Shown here in pieces: positions 1-6,867 of a stretch of 12,081 nucleotides of DNA. The first letter of the stretch is position 1. Every line of letters starts with the position of its first letter. This DNA comes from an uncultured Lachnospiraceae bacterium (GTDB lineage Bacteria > Bacillota > Clostridia > Lachnospirales > Lachnospiraceae). The DNA lies in contig CAMALN010000024.1 in NCBI GenBank assembly GCA_945836565.1, forward strand, positions 1 through 12,081, read 5' to 3'. The translations under genes and the position numbers were made by a program. The notes under the pieces were generated by a model that saw only the letters and a program-made list of their open reading frames with translations, had not been told where the DNA came from and ran no database searches.

Positions 1-557
1 TCCTGAAGCAGTGACATAACCTCATTACCATTTGTTGAATCAAGTGCGCCCGTCGGCTCGTCAGCCAATACAAGTGATGGGCGGTTCGCCAGTGCTCTCG
101 CTATCGCGGCTCTTTGCTGCTGACCGCCCGAAAGCTGATTCGGCAGATGCTTCCTCCTATCCTTTAATCCCAGCATCTCTATAATATGGTCTATGTATTC
201 TCTATCCGGTTTCTTGTGGTCCAGAAGTATAGGCATCCTGATATTTTCCTCCACTGTAAGAACAGGAATGAGATGATATGCCTGAAAGACAAAACCGATT
301 TTTCTTCTGCGAAACACCGACATTTCCTCATCACTGAGTGCAGTTATGTCTTTTCCGTCTACAACTATTTTTCCTTTAGTCGGTACATCTACTCCTCCCA
401 TAACATGAAGCAGTGTTGACTTACCGGAGCCTGATGCTCCTACCACAGCAAGAATCTCACCCTTCTTTACGTTAAGATTCACATTATCGAGTGCCCAGAC
501 TCTCGCATCGCCCGAACCATATATCTTAGTCACATTTTCCATAGTTACTATATCCAT
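1..557 (-). CDS. ABC transporter ATP-binding protein, MacB/LolD/BceA type (partial, C-terminus off the left edge)
   Basis: This is the nucleotide-binding subunit that should power the FtsX-type permease encoded just upstream on the same strand. The 185 visible residues carry Walker A GASGSGKS (about 40-47), the Q-loop glutamine at about 92 (FVFQAY), the signature LSGGQQQR (142-149), Walker B LVLADEP (162-168) and the D-loop ALD (171-173). The switch histidine and C-terminus lie beyond the window edge; members of this family are usually about 220-250 aa. The start is the ATG at 555-557, preceded by a GGAGG at 565-569 with 7 bases of spacing; a second in-frame ATG five codons later has no comparable site. 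The gene begins 64 bases after the permease stop with no terminator between them, so the two are probably one operon. The order permease then ATPase is the reverse of the usual MacB/Bce layout. The family call is firm; the substrate is unknown. Confidence 0.93.
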   Translation of the reverse strand, partial: MDIVTMENVTKIYGSGDARVWALDNVNLNVKKGEILAVVGASGSGKSTLLHVMGGVDVPTKGKIVVDGKDITALSDEEMSVFRRRKIGFVFQAYHLIPVLTVEENIRMPILLDHKKPDREYIDHIIEMLGLKDRRKHLPNQLSGGQQQRAAIARALANRPSLVLADEPTGALDSTNGNEVMSLLQ

Positions 558-621
558 AGCTAAACCTCCAAATCTGTATTCTCACTATTAAATCAAATAA
601 TCATCTTATGCATTTCACACA

Positions 622-3003
622 TCAATCACCGGAAGCATTAAGCTCATCTATAACCGCATTTCCCATTCTCTTGATAGGAACATACAGTGAGCCGCAAAGT
701 ATCAGAGTTGATACTACAAGGCCAAGCACACTTGCTGTAAGCGTTCCTGAAAGAGGAATGTGAAACAGTATATTCAAGCCCTTTTTCATAGGCAATAACA
801 GACCGTATCCAAGCAGGTTTCCCAGTACATTTGCAGATATTGCCGTTATGACACCCTCTAAAATTACTATGTAAGCCAGACGTTTTTTTGACACTCCTAT
901 AACTCTTAGCTGTGCAAGCTCCTGCCGTCTTAAATGAAGATTACTTGCACTTGTATTTATGATATTTACGGTGCTCATAAGTACGACAAATATTATGAAC
1001 ATTGATATATAACGTATGCTCTTCCTAAGCATATTTACGGGCTGGACTTCAAATACATACGCCGACTGCATACACTCATACATATCAAAGCAATTCATCA
1101 GAAGCTTCTCCAAAGAGGAATCAATCCTTCCTTCCTTAAGCGAATATTTAATACCTGTACTGTCTTCTCTTGAGAGTCCGGTCATATGACAGAAATTATC
1201 TATCGGCACGACTGCCTGCATCACTGCATCATAATTCAATGTAAGGTCTCTTTCTACTATACCCTCTACAGTATACTCCCTATACGCACCCTCTTCGTAT
1301 GCCTGTTCAAAGGCTTTTACTATACATTCCTTACGTAAATCCATACGTCTTTGTTTCTCTTCTTCGTCGTATATAGGCTCACTATTTTCATCATATAAGG
1401 TCATCTTGAATTCATTCAAGCCTGTAGCTTCCAGATACTTATCCAATATTTCATTAATTCTTTTTATATCATATAATTTGACTGTATCACCTATGGTATA
1501 ATCATTGTTAACGTACCACTTACCATACAGGTTCTCTACCGTAAGGGTATCGTTCTCTTCATCTGCGTAAGGATAAGCTATACTCTGCTGTACCATTACT
1601 ATTCCGTTTTCGCTTACATCCAGCGTTCCGTCAATCAGATATTCTTCCAGCTTTTCATATTCATCAGGCTCGTATCCTATAACATTCATTGAAGCTGTCA
1701 TATAACTATAGGCGTCATTTTGCTTTAGCTTTTCATCATTATAGATTTCACCGTAGTATGTCTCCTGCAAAAACACATCATTAAATTTATCTATAAAAGC
1801 TTCCCTGTCCACAACATTAAACGTCGCTATATGCATTGTCCTTGCTTCTTCAATATTTCCATTATCAGATATTAGCTTTAATGTATCATAGGATGGAAGC
1901 GTTGACTTTATTTCATCCGGGTTATTTCCTATACAGTACTCACTGAAGAAATATACTGGATAATCTCCAAATCTGTCATCCGAAGCTTTCTTTATAGTTG
2001 TAAGCGAATATGCCATAACTGATATGCCGATAAAGCAGGCTATACCAAGTCCAAATGCAAATACTGATTTGTAATACCTTCCCTTGTTTGCCTTTAGGCT
2101 CTTATACGCATAATCACCTTCCATCCCAAGGATAAGACTATATATGCTCCTACCTCTCCTTTTAATCTTCTGCTTCTGGGGTGCAAAATTACCACGTACA
2201 GCTTCAACAGGAGTAAGCTTCTTCACTATCTTGCTATTCTCCGACATCACAAAATACAAATCACCGATGAAGGCAATCGCTACGAAAACTACCGGTACAA
2301 GATGCAGACCCACCTTTATATGTACGAATATACCCATGACAGTAGCGACAATATATCCCACTACATATCCAAGCACCAAGCCTGCCATCTCCTGATAAAA
2401 TCCCATCAGGAATATTATCTTCTTCAGCTGTCCAAAGGTAGAACCGACACACCTTAATATGCCATAATCCTTTACCTGCTCTAAGGTATTTAACTGGATT
2501 GAGTTACGTATTATACCAACTCCGATTATGGCAAATATCATAGTCAAAAACAAAAACATCAGCAGGATAATATAATTCATATCTCCTTCATAGCCCTGCA
2601 TATAATATGAGGCAAGCGAGTTATTGATATAACCATTCACGCCATACTCATCTTTAATCTGCGAAAAATATTTATCAAGCTTATATGGATTCTTCAGATT
2701 GATAAAGAGTGCGCTTTCGTAATTCATATTCTTGTATTCATCATAATAGGTTCCGGCATATGCCGACTTGACATATGATTTATTTACGATATCTGTAACA
2801 ATCGCTTCATCCTGCGTCAGAAACACCATATCGTAATTCATTTCCTCACGAAGCTTATCTCTCTTATTGATAAAATTACTGAAATAAAGAGTTAATATAA
2901 CAAACAAAGCACCGGAAGCAAGCGCCACTCCCAGTATGGTTAGTATGGTTCTGTGTTTCTGGTACTTCAGATATTTCTTTGCCAATTCATGATACTGCTC
3001 CAA
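622..3003 (-). CDS. ABC transporter permease with two FtsX domains and a large extracellular domain
   Basis: A 793-aa membrane subunit of a MacB/Bce-like ABC exporter. Visible order: a cytoplasmic N-terminus, TM1 at about 20-41, an extracytoplasmic loop of roughly 100 residues, and a first FtsX domain at about 145-260 containing the coupling motif VKDYGILRCVGS. Next come a basic cytoplasmic stretch (KQKIKRRGR), another TM at about 313-335, a hydrophilic, acidic extracellular domain of about 340 residues, and a second FtsX domain near the C-terminus with RRQELAQLRVIGVS and three closing TMs. The start is TTG at 3001-3003; it is supported by an AGGAGGGG ribosome site at 3010-3017 and because the next in-frame ATG falls after TM1. 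B. subtilis BceB is shorter, about 650 aa, and lacks the long first loop, so this is a related but distinct architecture. It is cotranscribed with the ATPase at 1-557. A role in peptide or lipid export or envelope-stress resistance is inference. Confidence 0.92.
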   Translation of the reverse strand: MEQYHELAKKYLKYQKHRTILTILGVALASGALFVILTLYFSNFINKRDKLREEMNYDMVFLTQDEAIVTDIVNKSYVKSAYAGTYYDEYKNMNYESALFINLKNPYKLDKYFSQIKDEYGVNGYINNSLASYYMQGYEGDMNYIILLMFLFLTMIFAIIGVGIIRNSIQLNTLEQVKDYGILRCVGSTFGQLKKIIFLMGFYQEMAGLVLGYVVGYIVATVMGIFVHIKVGLHLVPVVFVAIAFIGDLYFVMSENSKIVKKLTPVEAVRGNFAPQKQKIKRRGRSIYSLILGMEGDYAYKSLKANKGRYYKSVFAFGLGIACFIGISVMAYSLTTIKKASDDRFGDYPVYFFSEYCIGNNPDEIKSTLPSYDTLKLISDNGNIEEARTMHIATFNVVDREAFIDKFNDVFLQETYYGEIYNDEKLKQNDAYSYMTASMNVIGYEPDEYEKLEEYLIDGTLDVSENGIVMVQQSIAYPYADEENDTLTVENLYGKWYVNNDYTIGDTVKLYDIKRINEILDKYLEATGLNEFKMTLYDENSEPIYDEEEKQRRMDLRKECIVKAFEQAYEEGAYREYTVEGIVERDLTLNYDAVMQAVVPIDNFCHMTGLSREDSTGIKYSLKEGRIDSSLEKLLMNCFDMYECMQSAYVFEVQPVNMLRKSIRYISMFIIFVVLMSTVNIINTSASNLHLRRQELAQLRVIGVSKKRLAYIVILEGVITAISANVLGNLLGYGLLLPMKKGLNILFHIPLSGTLTASVLGLVVSTLILCGSLYVPIKRMGNAVIDELNASGD

Positions 3004-3011
3004 AAAAATCC

Positions 3012-3054
3012 CCTCCTATACTGATTTTCCACCTGTGTCTCAGTATAGAAGAGG
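3012..3054 (-). promoter_or_regulatory. Leader hairpin that pairs with the permease Shine-Dalgarno
   Basis: In the minus-strand transcript, CTATACTGA (3048-3040) pairs perfectly with TCAGTATAG (3024-3016) across a 15-base loop. After a two-base bulge, CCTC (3054-3051) pairs with GAGG (3015-3012). That GAGG is the core of the permease ribosome site, so the folded leader would hide it. This could be translational control, a 5'-end stabilising stem, or at DNA level an operator palindrome. The pairing is read directly from sequence; the regulatory role is inference. Confidence 0.55.
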
Positions 3055-3059
3055 ATTAT

Positions 3060-3096
3060 TACATATCCGTGACATTTTATCTTACAATTTTGTCAC
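3060..3096 (-). promoter_or_regulatory. Putative promoter with BceR-like response-regulator box for the ABC exporter operon
   Basis: On the minus strand TGACA-AAAT-TGTAA (3095-3082) matches exactly the TNACA-N4-TGTAA box that, as I recall it, is reported for BceR/PsdR-type regulators of Bce-like exporters. Its right half, TTGTAA (3087-3082), can serve as a -35, with a weak -10 TATGTA (3065-3060) after 16 bases. A wider inverted repeat, GTGACA (3069-3074) and TGTCAC (3091-3096), brackets the region. An activator site overlapping a poor -35 fits positive control. The transcript would begin near 3053, at the 5' arm of the leader hairpin. No cognate two-component system is visible in this window. 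Confidence 0.42.
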
Positions 3097-3109
3097 TAAA
3101 ATATGCTAT

Positions 3110-3144
3110 AAAAAAATGAGGTATGCCAAATAATACGGCATACC
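3110..3144 (-). terminator. Rho-independent terminator after rubredoxin
   Basis: On the minus strand a perfect 8-bp stem, GGTATGCC and GGCATACC (3144-3137 with 3127-3120), closes a 9-base loop and is followed three bases later by a run of seven T (3116-3110). It lies 21 bases past the rubredoxin stop and would end the perR-rubrerythrin-rubredoxin transcript before the ABC exporter promoter. The plus strand has no T-run on the other side, so it is directional. Confidence 0.85.
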
Positions 3145-3165
3145 CCACTTAAGCTCTAAAGATGT

Positions 3166-3339
3166 CTAGTTATAGTTATCGATGCATCTCTGGAACATAC
3201 TCTTATCAATTCCACACATTGGACATACCCAATCATCAGGAAGATCCTCAAAAGCAGTTCCCGGAGCTATACCATGCTCAGGATCACCCTTCTCCGGATC
3301 ATAGGTATAACCACATGGATTACAAAAATACTTGTCCAT
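3166..3339 (-). CDS. Rubredoxin (57 aa)
   Basis: A small cytoplasmic one-iron electron carrier. The 57-residue product has the two canonical iron-binding pairs, CNPCGY (Cys6, Cys9) and CPMCG (Cys39, Cys42), with the rubredoxin core [18 protein letters not shown] and DLPDDWVCP between them. Length is normal for the family (about 52-55 aa). An extra cysteine at 52 near the C-terminus is not part of the iron site. The start is the ATG at 3337-3339, with GAGGG about 7 bases upstream; an ATG 7 bases earlier is out of frame. The gene lies 32 bases after the rubrerythrin stop on the same strand and ends at a terminator. It most likely delivers electrons to the adjacent rubrerythrin for peroxide reduction, as known for clostridial systems; the partnership here is inferred from position. 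Confidence 0.95.
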   Translation of the reverse strand: MDKYFCNPCGYTYDPEKGDPEHGIAPGTAFEDLPDDWVCPMCGIDKSMFQRCIDNYN

Positions 3340-3371
3340 CTTTCATCCCTCTTTTCTTTTGTAAATATTTA

Positions 3372-3917
3372 TTAGCCAAAGTATCTGTCTAACAGACCCT
3401 TGAATGCTTTACCGTGTCTAGCCTCGTCTCTTGCCATCTCATGTACTGTGTCATGGATTGCATCAAGTCCAAGCTCCTTTGCCTTCTTAGCAATAGCCAT
3501 CTTACCTGCTGTTGCACCGCACTCAGCCTCAACTCTCATCTGAAGGTTCTTCTTAGTAGAATCTGTTACAACCTCACCGAGAAGCTCTGCAAACTTTGCT
3601 GCATGCTCTGCCTCCTCGTAAGCTGCCTTCTCCCAGTAAAGACCAATCTCAGGATATCCCTCACGGAATGCAACTCTTGCCATAGCGAGATACATACCAA
3701 CCTCTGAGCACTCACCATTGAAGTTATCACGAAGTCCCTGTACTATCTCAGGATCAACGCCCTGTGCTACACCGAGTACATGCTCTGCTGCCCAGTTAAG
3801 CTCACCATCCTCAACCTTGTTGAACTTCTCTGCAGGAACTCCGCACTGTGGGCACTTCTCAGGAGCCTCATCACCCTCATAAACATATCCGCATACACTA
3901 CATACATACTTTGCCAT
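3372..3917 (-). CDS. rbr: Reverse rubrerythrin (N-terminal rubredoxin domain, C-terminal ferritin-like diiron domain)
   Basis: A peroxide-reducing non-heme iron protein of anaerobes. The domain order is reversed compared with classical rubrerythrin. A rubredoxin-type FeS4 site comes first (Cys6, Cys9, Cys22, Cys25 in CSVCG and CPQCG), followed by a four-helix ferritin-like domain at about 55-181. Candidate diiron ligands are Glu69, the ExxH at Glu102-His105, Glu130/Glu132 in the third helix and the second ExxH at Glu165-His168. Length, 181 aa, is normal for reverse rubrerythrins. The ATG at 3915-3917 has a strong AAGGAGG (3927-3933). It sits 69 bases after perR and 32 bases before rubredoxin. 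In Clostridium acetobutylicum, reverse rubrerythrins are strongly PerR-repressed and give oxygen and peroxide tolerance; the same role here is inference from homology and context. Confidence 0.94.
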   Translation of the reverse strand: MAKYVCSVCGYVYEGDEAPEKCPQCGVPAEKFNKVEDGELNWAAEHVLGVAQGVDPEIVQGLRDNFNGECSEVGMYLAMARVAFREGYPEIGLYWEKAAYEEAEHAAKFAELLGEVVTDSTKKNLQMRVEAECGATAGKMAIAKKAKELGLDAIHDTVHEMARDEARHGKAFKGLLDRYFG

Positions 3918-3939
3918 CTTTAATTTCCTCCTTAATAAT

Positions 3940-3976
3940 TTGTTGTTATTATACTTCTTTTTCTTGCTTGATGCAA
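3940..3976 (-). promoter_or_regulatory. Candidate rubrerythrin promoter with PerR-like sequence over the -10
   Basis: On the minus strand TTGCAT (3976-3971), 17 bases and TATAAT (3953-3948) form a plausible sigma-A promoter with a perfect -10 and a half-matching -35. The 15-mer GTATAATAACAACAA (3954-3940) covers the -10 and matches 10 of 14 defined positions of the B. subtilis PerR box, with the left half nearly perfect. An inverted repeat TAATAA (3933-3938) and TTATTA (3946-3951) also lies here. This would let rubrerythrin be expressed apart from perR and be repressed by it. The operator call is tentative. Confidence 0.45.
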
Positions 3977-3986
3977 TTCCTTACGC

Positions 3987-4379
3987 TTATTTTGCTTCAA
4001 CATTTAAGCAATCCTGACATCTGCCATAAAACTCAATTTTGTAGTTATCGACCTTCCCCGGCAGCTCTGTATCGTCCATAATTGCATCCATATCGACCAC
4101 CTTAGATGTCTTGATATCCATAACCCTGTCACAGCTTCTGCAATAGAAATGAAAATGCGGTTTGATATCTCCGTCAAATCTATCCGGACCTCCGTCTGTA
4201 GCAAGCTTCAATATCTCACCCTTTTCAACCAGCATAGATAAATTCCTATATACTGTGCCTAGGCTTATATTAGGAAGAATAAGCCTTACATCATTGTATA
4301 TCTCATCTGCTGTCGGATGGTCATATCGGTTGATAAGATTTTCTTTTATAGCCTGTCTTTGTTTACTATATCTCTCCAA
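3987..4379 (-). CDS. perR: PerR-type peroxide-sensing Fur-family repressor
   Basis: A metal-dependent DNA-binding repressor that senses peroxide by iron-catalysed histidine oxidation. It has an N-terminal winged helix (about 1-70, with HPTADEIY and SLGTVYRNL) and a C-terminal dimerisation and metal domain. Residues equivalent to the B. subtilis PerR iron site are all present: His21 (His37), Asp69 (Asp85), His75 and His77 (His91, His93) and Asp88 (Asp104). The Asp, rather than Glu, at the last position separates PerR from Fur. The structural zinc cysteines are Cys80, Cys83, Cys121 and Cys124. I place the start at TTG 4377-4379 (130 aa), because GAGGTGAT at 4383-4390 gives ideal spacing. A TTG five codons upstream (4394) would give 135 aa but has no ribosome site. 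It heads the cluster with rubrerythrin and rubredoxin and probably represses both and itself. Confidence 0.93.
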   Translation of the reverse strand: MERYSKQRQAIKENLINRYDHPTADEIYNDVRLILPNISLGTVYRNLSMLVEKGEILKLATDGGPDRFDGDIKPHFHFYCRSCDRVMDIKTSKVVDMDAIMDDTELPGKVDNYKIEFYGRCQDCLNVEAK

Positions 4380-4402
4380 TCCATCACCTCGCAATCGTTA
4401 TT

Positions 4403-4415
4403 AGTAATGATTACT
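4403..4415 (-). promoter_or_regulatory. Palindromic PerR/Fur-like operator upstream of perR
   Basis: AGTAAT-G-ATTACT is a perfect 6-1-6 palindrome. Its core TAAT-N-ATTA has the same half-site and one-base spacing as the B. subtilis PerR box, and 9 of the 14 defined consensus positions match. It lies immediately downstream of the perR -10, at the predicted transcription start, where a bound repressor would block initiation. This is consistent with autorepression; binding is not shown. Confidence 0.55.
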
Positions 4416-4421
4416 GTTATT

Positions 4422-4450
4422 ATTTTAATCATCAAATATCTGTTTGTCAA
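4422..4450 (-). promoter_or_regulatory. Sigma-A promoter of perR
   Basis: On the minus strand a consensus -35 TTGACA (4450-4445) is followed by exactly 17 bases and a -10 TAAAAT (4427-4422, five of six matches). Initiation is predicted near 4415, leaving a leader of about 36 bases before the TTG start. It is the best promoter match in the window. Confidence 0.8.
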
Positions 4451-4483
4451 TATTTTTTTTATATTTTTATAATATTTTTTCCG

Positions 4484-4567
4484 TATGCTACATTAGTAAA
4501 TTTAGGTATTACTCCATTAATTTTTTATTGTGTAATATGAGATTTTTAGTTATACTACATTGGTAAA
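4484..4567 (+). repeat. Pair of 17-bp imperfect direct repeats flanking the importer promoter
   Basis: The 17-mers at 4484-4500 and 4551-4567 share 15 of 17 bases (TAT-G/A-CTACATT-A/G-GTAAA) and are 67 bases apart. The downstream copy includes the -10 TATACT and the predicted start site; the upstream copy lies ahead of the -35. The placement suggests a two-site operator or a duplicated promoter end. The rest of the 4380-4589 gap is AT-rich and holds only the divergent perR and importer promoters. Confidence 0.5.
4528..4556 (+). promoter_or_regulatory. Candidate promoter of the amino-acid importer operon
   Basis: TTGTGT (4528-4533), a 17-base spacer and TATACT (4551-4556) form a plausible sigma-A promoter with a good -10 and a weak -35. 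Initiation near 4563 would give a leader of roughly 27 bases, too short for a riboswitch. It diverges from the perR promoter in the same gap. Confidence 0.55.
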
Positions 4568-4589
4568 ATATATATATACGGAGGTCAAT

Positions 4590-6128
4590 ATGAAAAAGCA
4601 GACAAAAAGAATATGCTTCCTTATCTTATGCTGTGTATCTCTCGCCTTTGCTTTATGCGCCTGTGATCAAGGCAAAGAAAGCTCCGGCGACGAAACACTT
4701 CCGCTTAAGGTAAATAATGTCGACGAACTGACCGGAAGCAAAATCGGTGTACAGCTTGGTACTACCGGTGATATCTATGTATCAGATTATGAAGGTGATG
4801 ATGCCGGCACCATAATCGAAAGATACAACAAAGGAAACGATGCCGTACAGGCACTCAAACAGGACAAGATTGATGCAGTAGTAATAGATGAGGAGCCTGC
4901 AAAGGCTTTTGTATCAGCAAACCCTGAGTTAGTTATACTCGACGAGGAATTTGCTGATGAGTTCTACGCAATCTGTGTATCTAAGGATAACCCGGAGCTT
5001 ACAGCATCTATCAATAGTGCCCTTGCAACATTAACAGAGAACGGAACTCTTGACAGAATCAAGAAAAACTATACGGGAACCGATACCGAAAAAGGACAGC
5101 TTCCTTATGAGAAAAAGGATGTTGAGCGTCCTAACGGTAAGCTTGTAGTTGCTACAAATGCTCAGTTTCCTCCTTACGAATATTATCAGGACGGAAAAAT
5201 CGTTGGTCTGGATATAGATATGATGCAGGCCGTATGTGACGAGCTCGGTATGGAGCTTGCTATAGAGGATATGGAGTTTGACTCTATCATCAATGCAGTT
5301 CAGTCAGGCAAGGCAGATGTAGGTGCTGCCGGCATGACAGTTACAGAGGACAGACTTAAGAACATCGATTTTACGGATTCATATACGAATGCGAAGCAGG
5401 TTATACTTGTAAAGGATCCGAATACACTGGTTCAGAAGCTTTCACTCACAGAAAAGCTTGAGCAAAACTTCGTAACAGAAGGACGCTGGAAATATATCGC
5501 CAAGGGACTTGGTAATACATTAATCATAACAATATTTGCCGCTCTTATAGGTATAGTACTAGGTTTCTTCGTAGCTATCGTGAGATCATGGCATGATAAA
5601 AACGGCGACTTGAATATTCTTAACTTTATATGCAAGCTTTACCTGACAGTAATCAGAGGAACACCTGCGATGGTTCAGCTTCTCATTATCTATTACGTAA
5701 TATTTGCAAGTGTTAATGTAAATAAAATTGTGGCTGCAGTAATAGCCTTCGGTATCAATTCCGGTGCTTATGTAGCTGAGATAGTTCGTTCGGGTATCAT
5801 GTCTATCGATAACGGACAGTTTGAAGCAGGACGAAGCTTGGGACTTAACTTCACTCAGACTATGAAGTCAATCATTTTACCACAGGCCTTCAAGAATGTA
5901 CTTCCTGCACTTGCAAATGAGTTCATCGTGCTTATAAAGGAAACTTCAATAAGTGGTTACATCGGTCTTGCAGACCTTACAAAGGGTGGAGATATCATAA
6001 GAAGTATCACATATGAGCCACTCTTCCCACTCCTTGCGGTTGCAATAGTTTATCTCGTAATCGTAATGTTCCTCAGTGCAGGTGTAAGCAAGCTTGAAAG
6101 GAGGTTAGCTTCAAGTGACAGAAAATAA
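4590..6128 (+). CDS. Polar amino-acid ABC importer: lipoprotein substrate-binding domain (lobe order permuted) fused to permease
   Basis: One 512-aa polypeptide acts as both solute receptor and membrane channel of a family-3 (GlnPQ-type) importer. Residues 1-25 are a lipoprotein signal with lipobox LCAC, lipidated Cys25. Residues about 45-163 match the C-terminal half of an SBP_bac_3 domain: [16 protein letters not shown], the NDAVQALK segment, VVIDEEPA with Asp100, and the closing [11 protein letters not shown]. Residues about 183-276 match the N-terminal half: [15 protein letters not shown], the family signature [14 protein letters not shown] at 206-219, and GMTVTEDR with carboxylate-binding Arg255. 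The permease follows from about 295, with several TMs and the EAGRSLG coupling loop at 412-418. Only one copy of each half is present. The start is ATG 4590 (GGAGG at 4580-4584), followed at once by KK and a signal peptide; an upstream ATG at 4560 lacks a ribosome site. The ATPase gene overlaps its end. The exact amino acid is unknown. Confidence 0.93.
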   Translation: MKKQTKRICFLILCCVSLAFALCACDQGKESSGDETLPLKVNNVDELTGSKIGVQLGTTGDIYVSDYEGDDAGTIIERYNKGNDAVQALKQDKIDAVVIDEEPAKAFVSANPELVILDEEFADEFYAICVSKDNPELTASINSALATLTENGTLDRIKKNYTGTDTEKGQLPYEKKDVERPNGKLVVATNAQFPPYEYYQDGKIVGLDIDMMQAVCDELGMELAIEDMEFDSIINAVQSGKADVGAAGMTVTEDRLKNIDFTDSYTNAKQVILVKDPNTLVQKLSLTEKLEQNFVTEGRWKYIAKGLGNTLIITIFAALIGIVLGFFVAIVRSWHDKNGDLNILNFICKLYLTVIRGTPAMVQLLIIYYVIFASVNVNKIVAAVIAFGINSGAYVAEIVRSGIMSIDNGQFEAGRSLGLNFTQTMKSIILPQAFKNVLPALANEFIVLIKETSISGYIGLADLTKGGDIIRSITYEPLFPLLAVAIVYLVIVMFLSAGVSKLERRLASSDRK

Positions 6129-6867
6129 TACAGATAATCCAATACTTATAAAGGTATCAGACTTAAGAAAATCCTTCGGTGAAGTAAACGTATTAAACGG
6201 AATAGATACAACCTTCAGAAAGGGTGATGTTGTAGCCATAATCGGACCATCAGGTTGTGGTAAGTCAACCTTCCTTCGTTCATTAAATCTTCTTGAGGTT
6301 CCAACATCAGGAACTGTAGAATTCGAGGGGGTAAACATCACTGATAAGTCTGTTGATATCAACAAGATGCGTGAGAAGATAGGAATGGTTTTCCAGCAGT
6401 TTAACCTATTCCCAAATATGACTGTAAAGGAAAATATTATGCTTGCTCCGGTTAAGCTCGGAAAGCTGAGCAAGGAGGAAGCATCTGCTAAGGCAGACGA
6501 GTTATTGGCAAGAGTCGGTCTTCCTGATAAGGCAGACGAATATCCAAACATGTTATCAGGCGGCCAGAAGCAGAGAATCGCCATAGCACGTTCCCTGGCT
6601 ATGCAGCCTGATATTATGCTCTTCGATGAGCCAACCTCAGCCCTTGACCCTGAGATGGTCGGCGAGGTACTAAGTCTCATGAAGCAGCTCGCCGAAGACG
6701 GTATGACGATGATTATCGTAACTCACGAGATGGGCTTCGCAAGAGAAGTCTCTAACAGAGTTATGTTCATCTGTGACGGAGTTATCGCAGAGGAAAATGA
6801 CCCGCAAACCTTCTTCAACGAACCAAAAAATCCAAGATTAAAGGATTTCTTATCTAAGGTTCTTTAG
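6115..6867 (+). CDS. Polar amino-acid ABC transporter ATP-binding protein (GlnQ-like)
   Basis: The 250-aa cytoplasmic ATPase that drives the fused SBP-permease. Visible motifs: Walker A GPSGCGKS (44-51), Q-loop FQQF (93-96), signature LSGGQKQR (147-154), Walker B IMLFDEP (167-173), D-loop ALD (176-178) and switch His204 (VTH). The length is normal for the family. The start is GTG at 6115, ten bases after GGAGG (6100-6104) inside the permease gene; the first in-frame ATG lies after Walker A, so GTG is required. The reading frames overlap by 14 bases, which suggests translational coupling and a fixed ratio of subunits. The 3' end overlaps the opposite-strand EamA gene by 14 bases. The family call is firm; glutamine specificity is not established. 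Confidence 0.96.
   Translation: MTENNTDNPILIKVSDLRKSFGEVNVLNGIDTTFRKGDVVAIIGPSGCGKSTFLRSLNLLEVPTSGTVEFEGVNITDKSVDINKMREKIGMVFQQFNLFPNMTVKENIMLAPVKLGKLSKEEASAKADELLARVGLPDKADEYPNMLSGGQKQRIAIARSLAMQPDIMLFDEPTSALDPEMVGEVLSLMKQLAEDGMTMIIVTHEMGFAREVSNRVMFICDGVIAEENDPQTFFNEPKNPRLKDFLSKVL

Noticed and set aside
2144..2452. Short open frames inside the FtsX permease gene on both strands
   Set aside because: No ribosome sites and no recognisable protein pattern; the permease frame is continuous and clearly coding.
4560..4589. Upstream ATG extending the SBP-permease by ten residues
   Set aside because: It has no Shine-Dalgarno, overlaps the predicted transcription start and would put ten residues before a textbook lipoprotein signal; the ATG at 4590 has GGAGG five bases upstream.
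4430..4590. A riboswitch or T-box in the importer leader
   Set aside because: The predicted leader is only about 27 bases and the upstream gap is mostly AT-rich without stable stems or T-box-like conserved elements.
6111..6680. A 189-codon open frame antisense to the importer ATPase gene
   Set aside because: It lies wholly opposite a well-supported ATPase gene, has no ribosome site, and its serine/proline-rich product looks like a mirror of the real codons.
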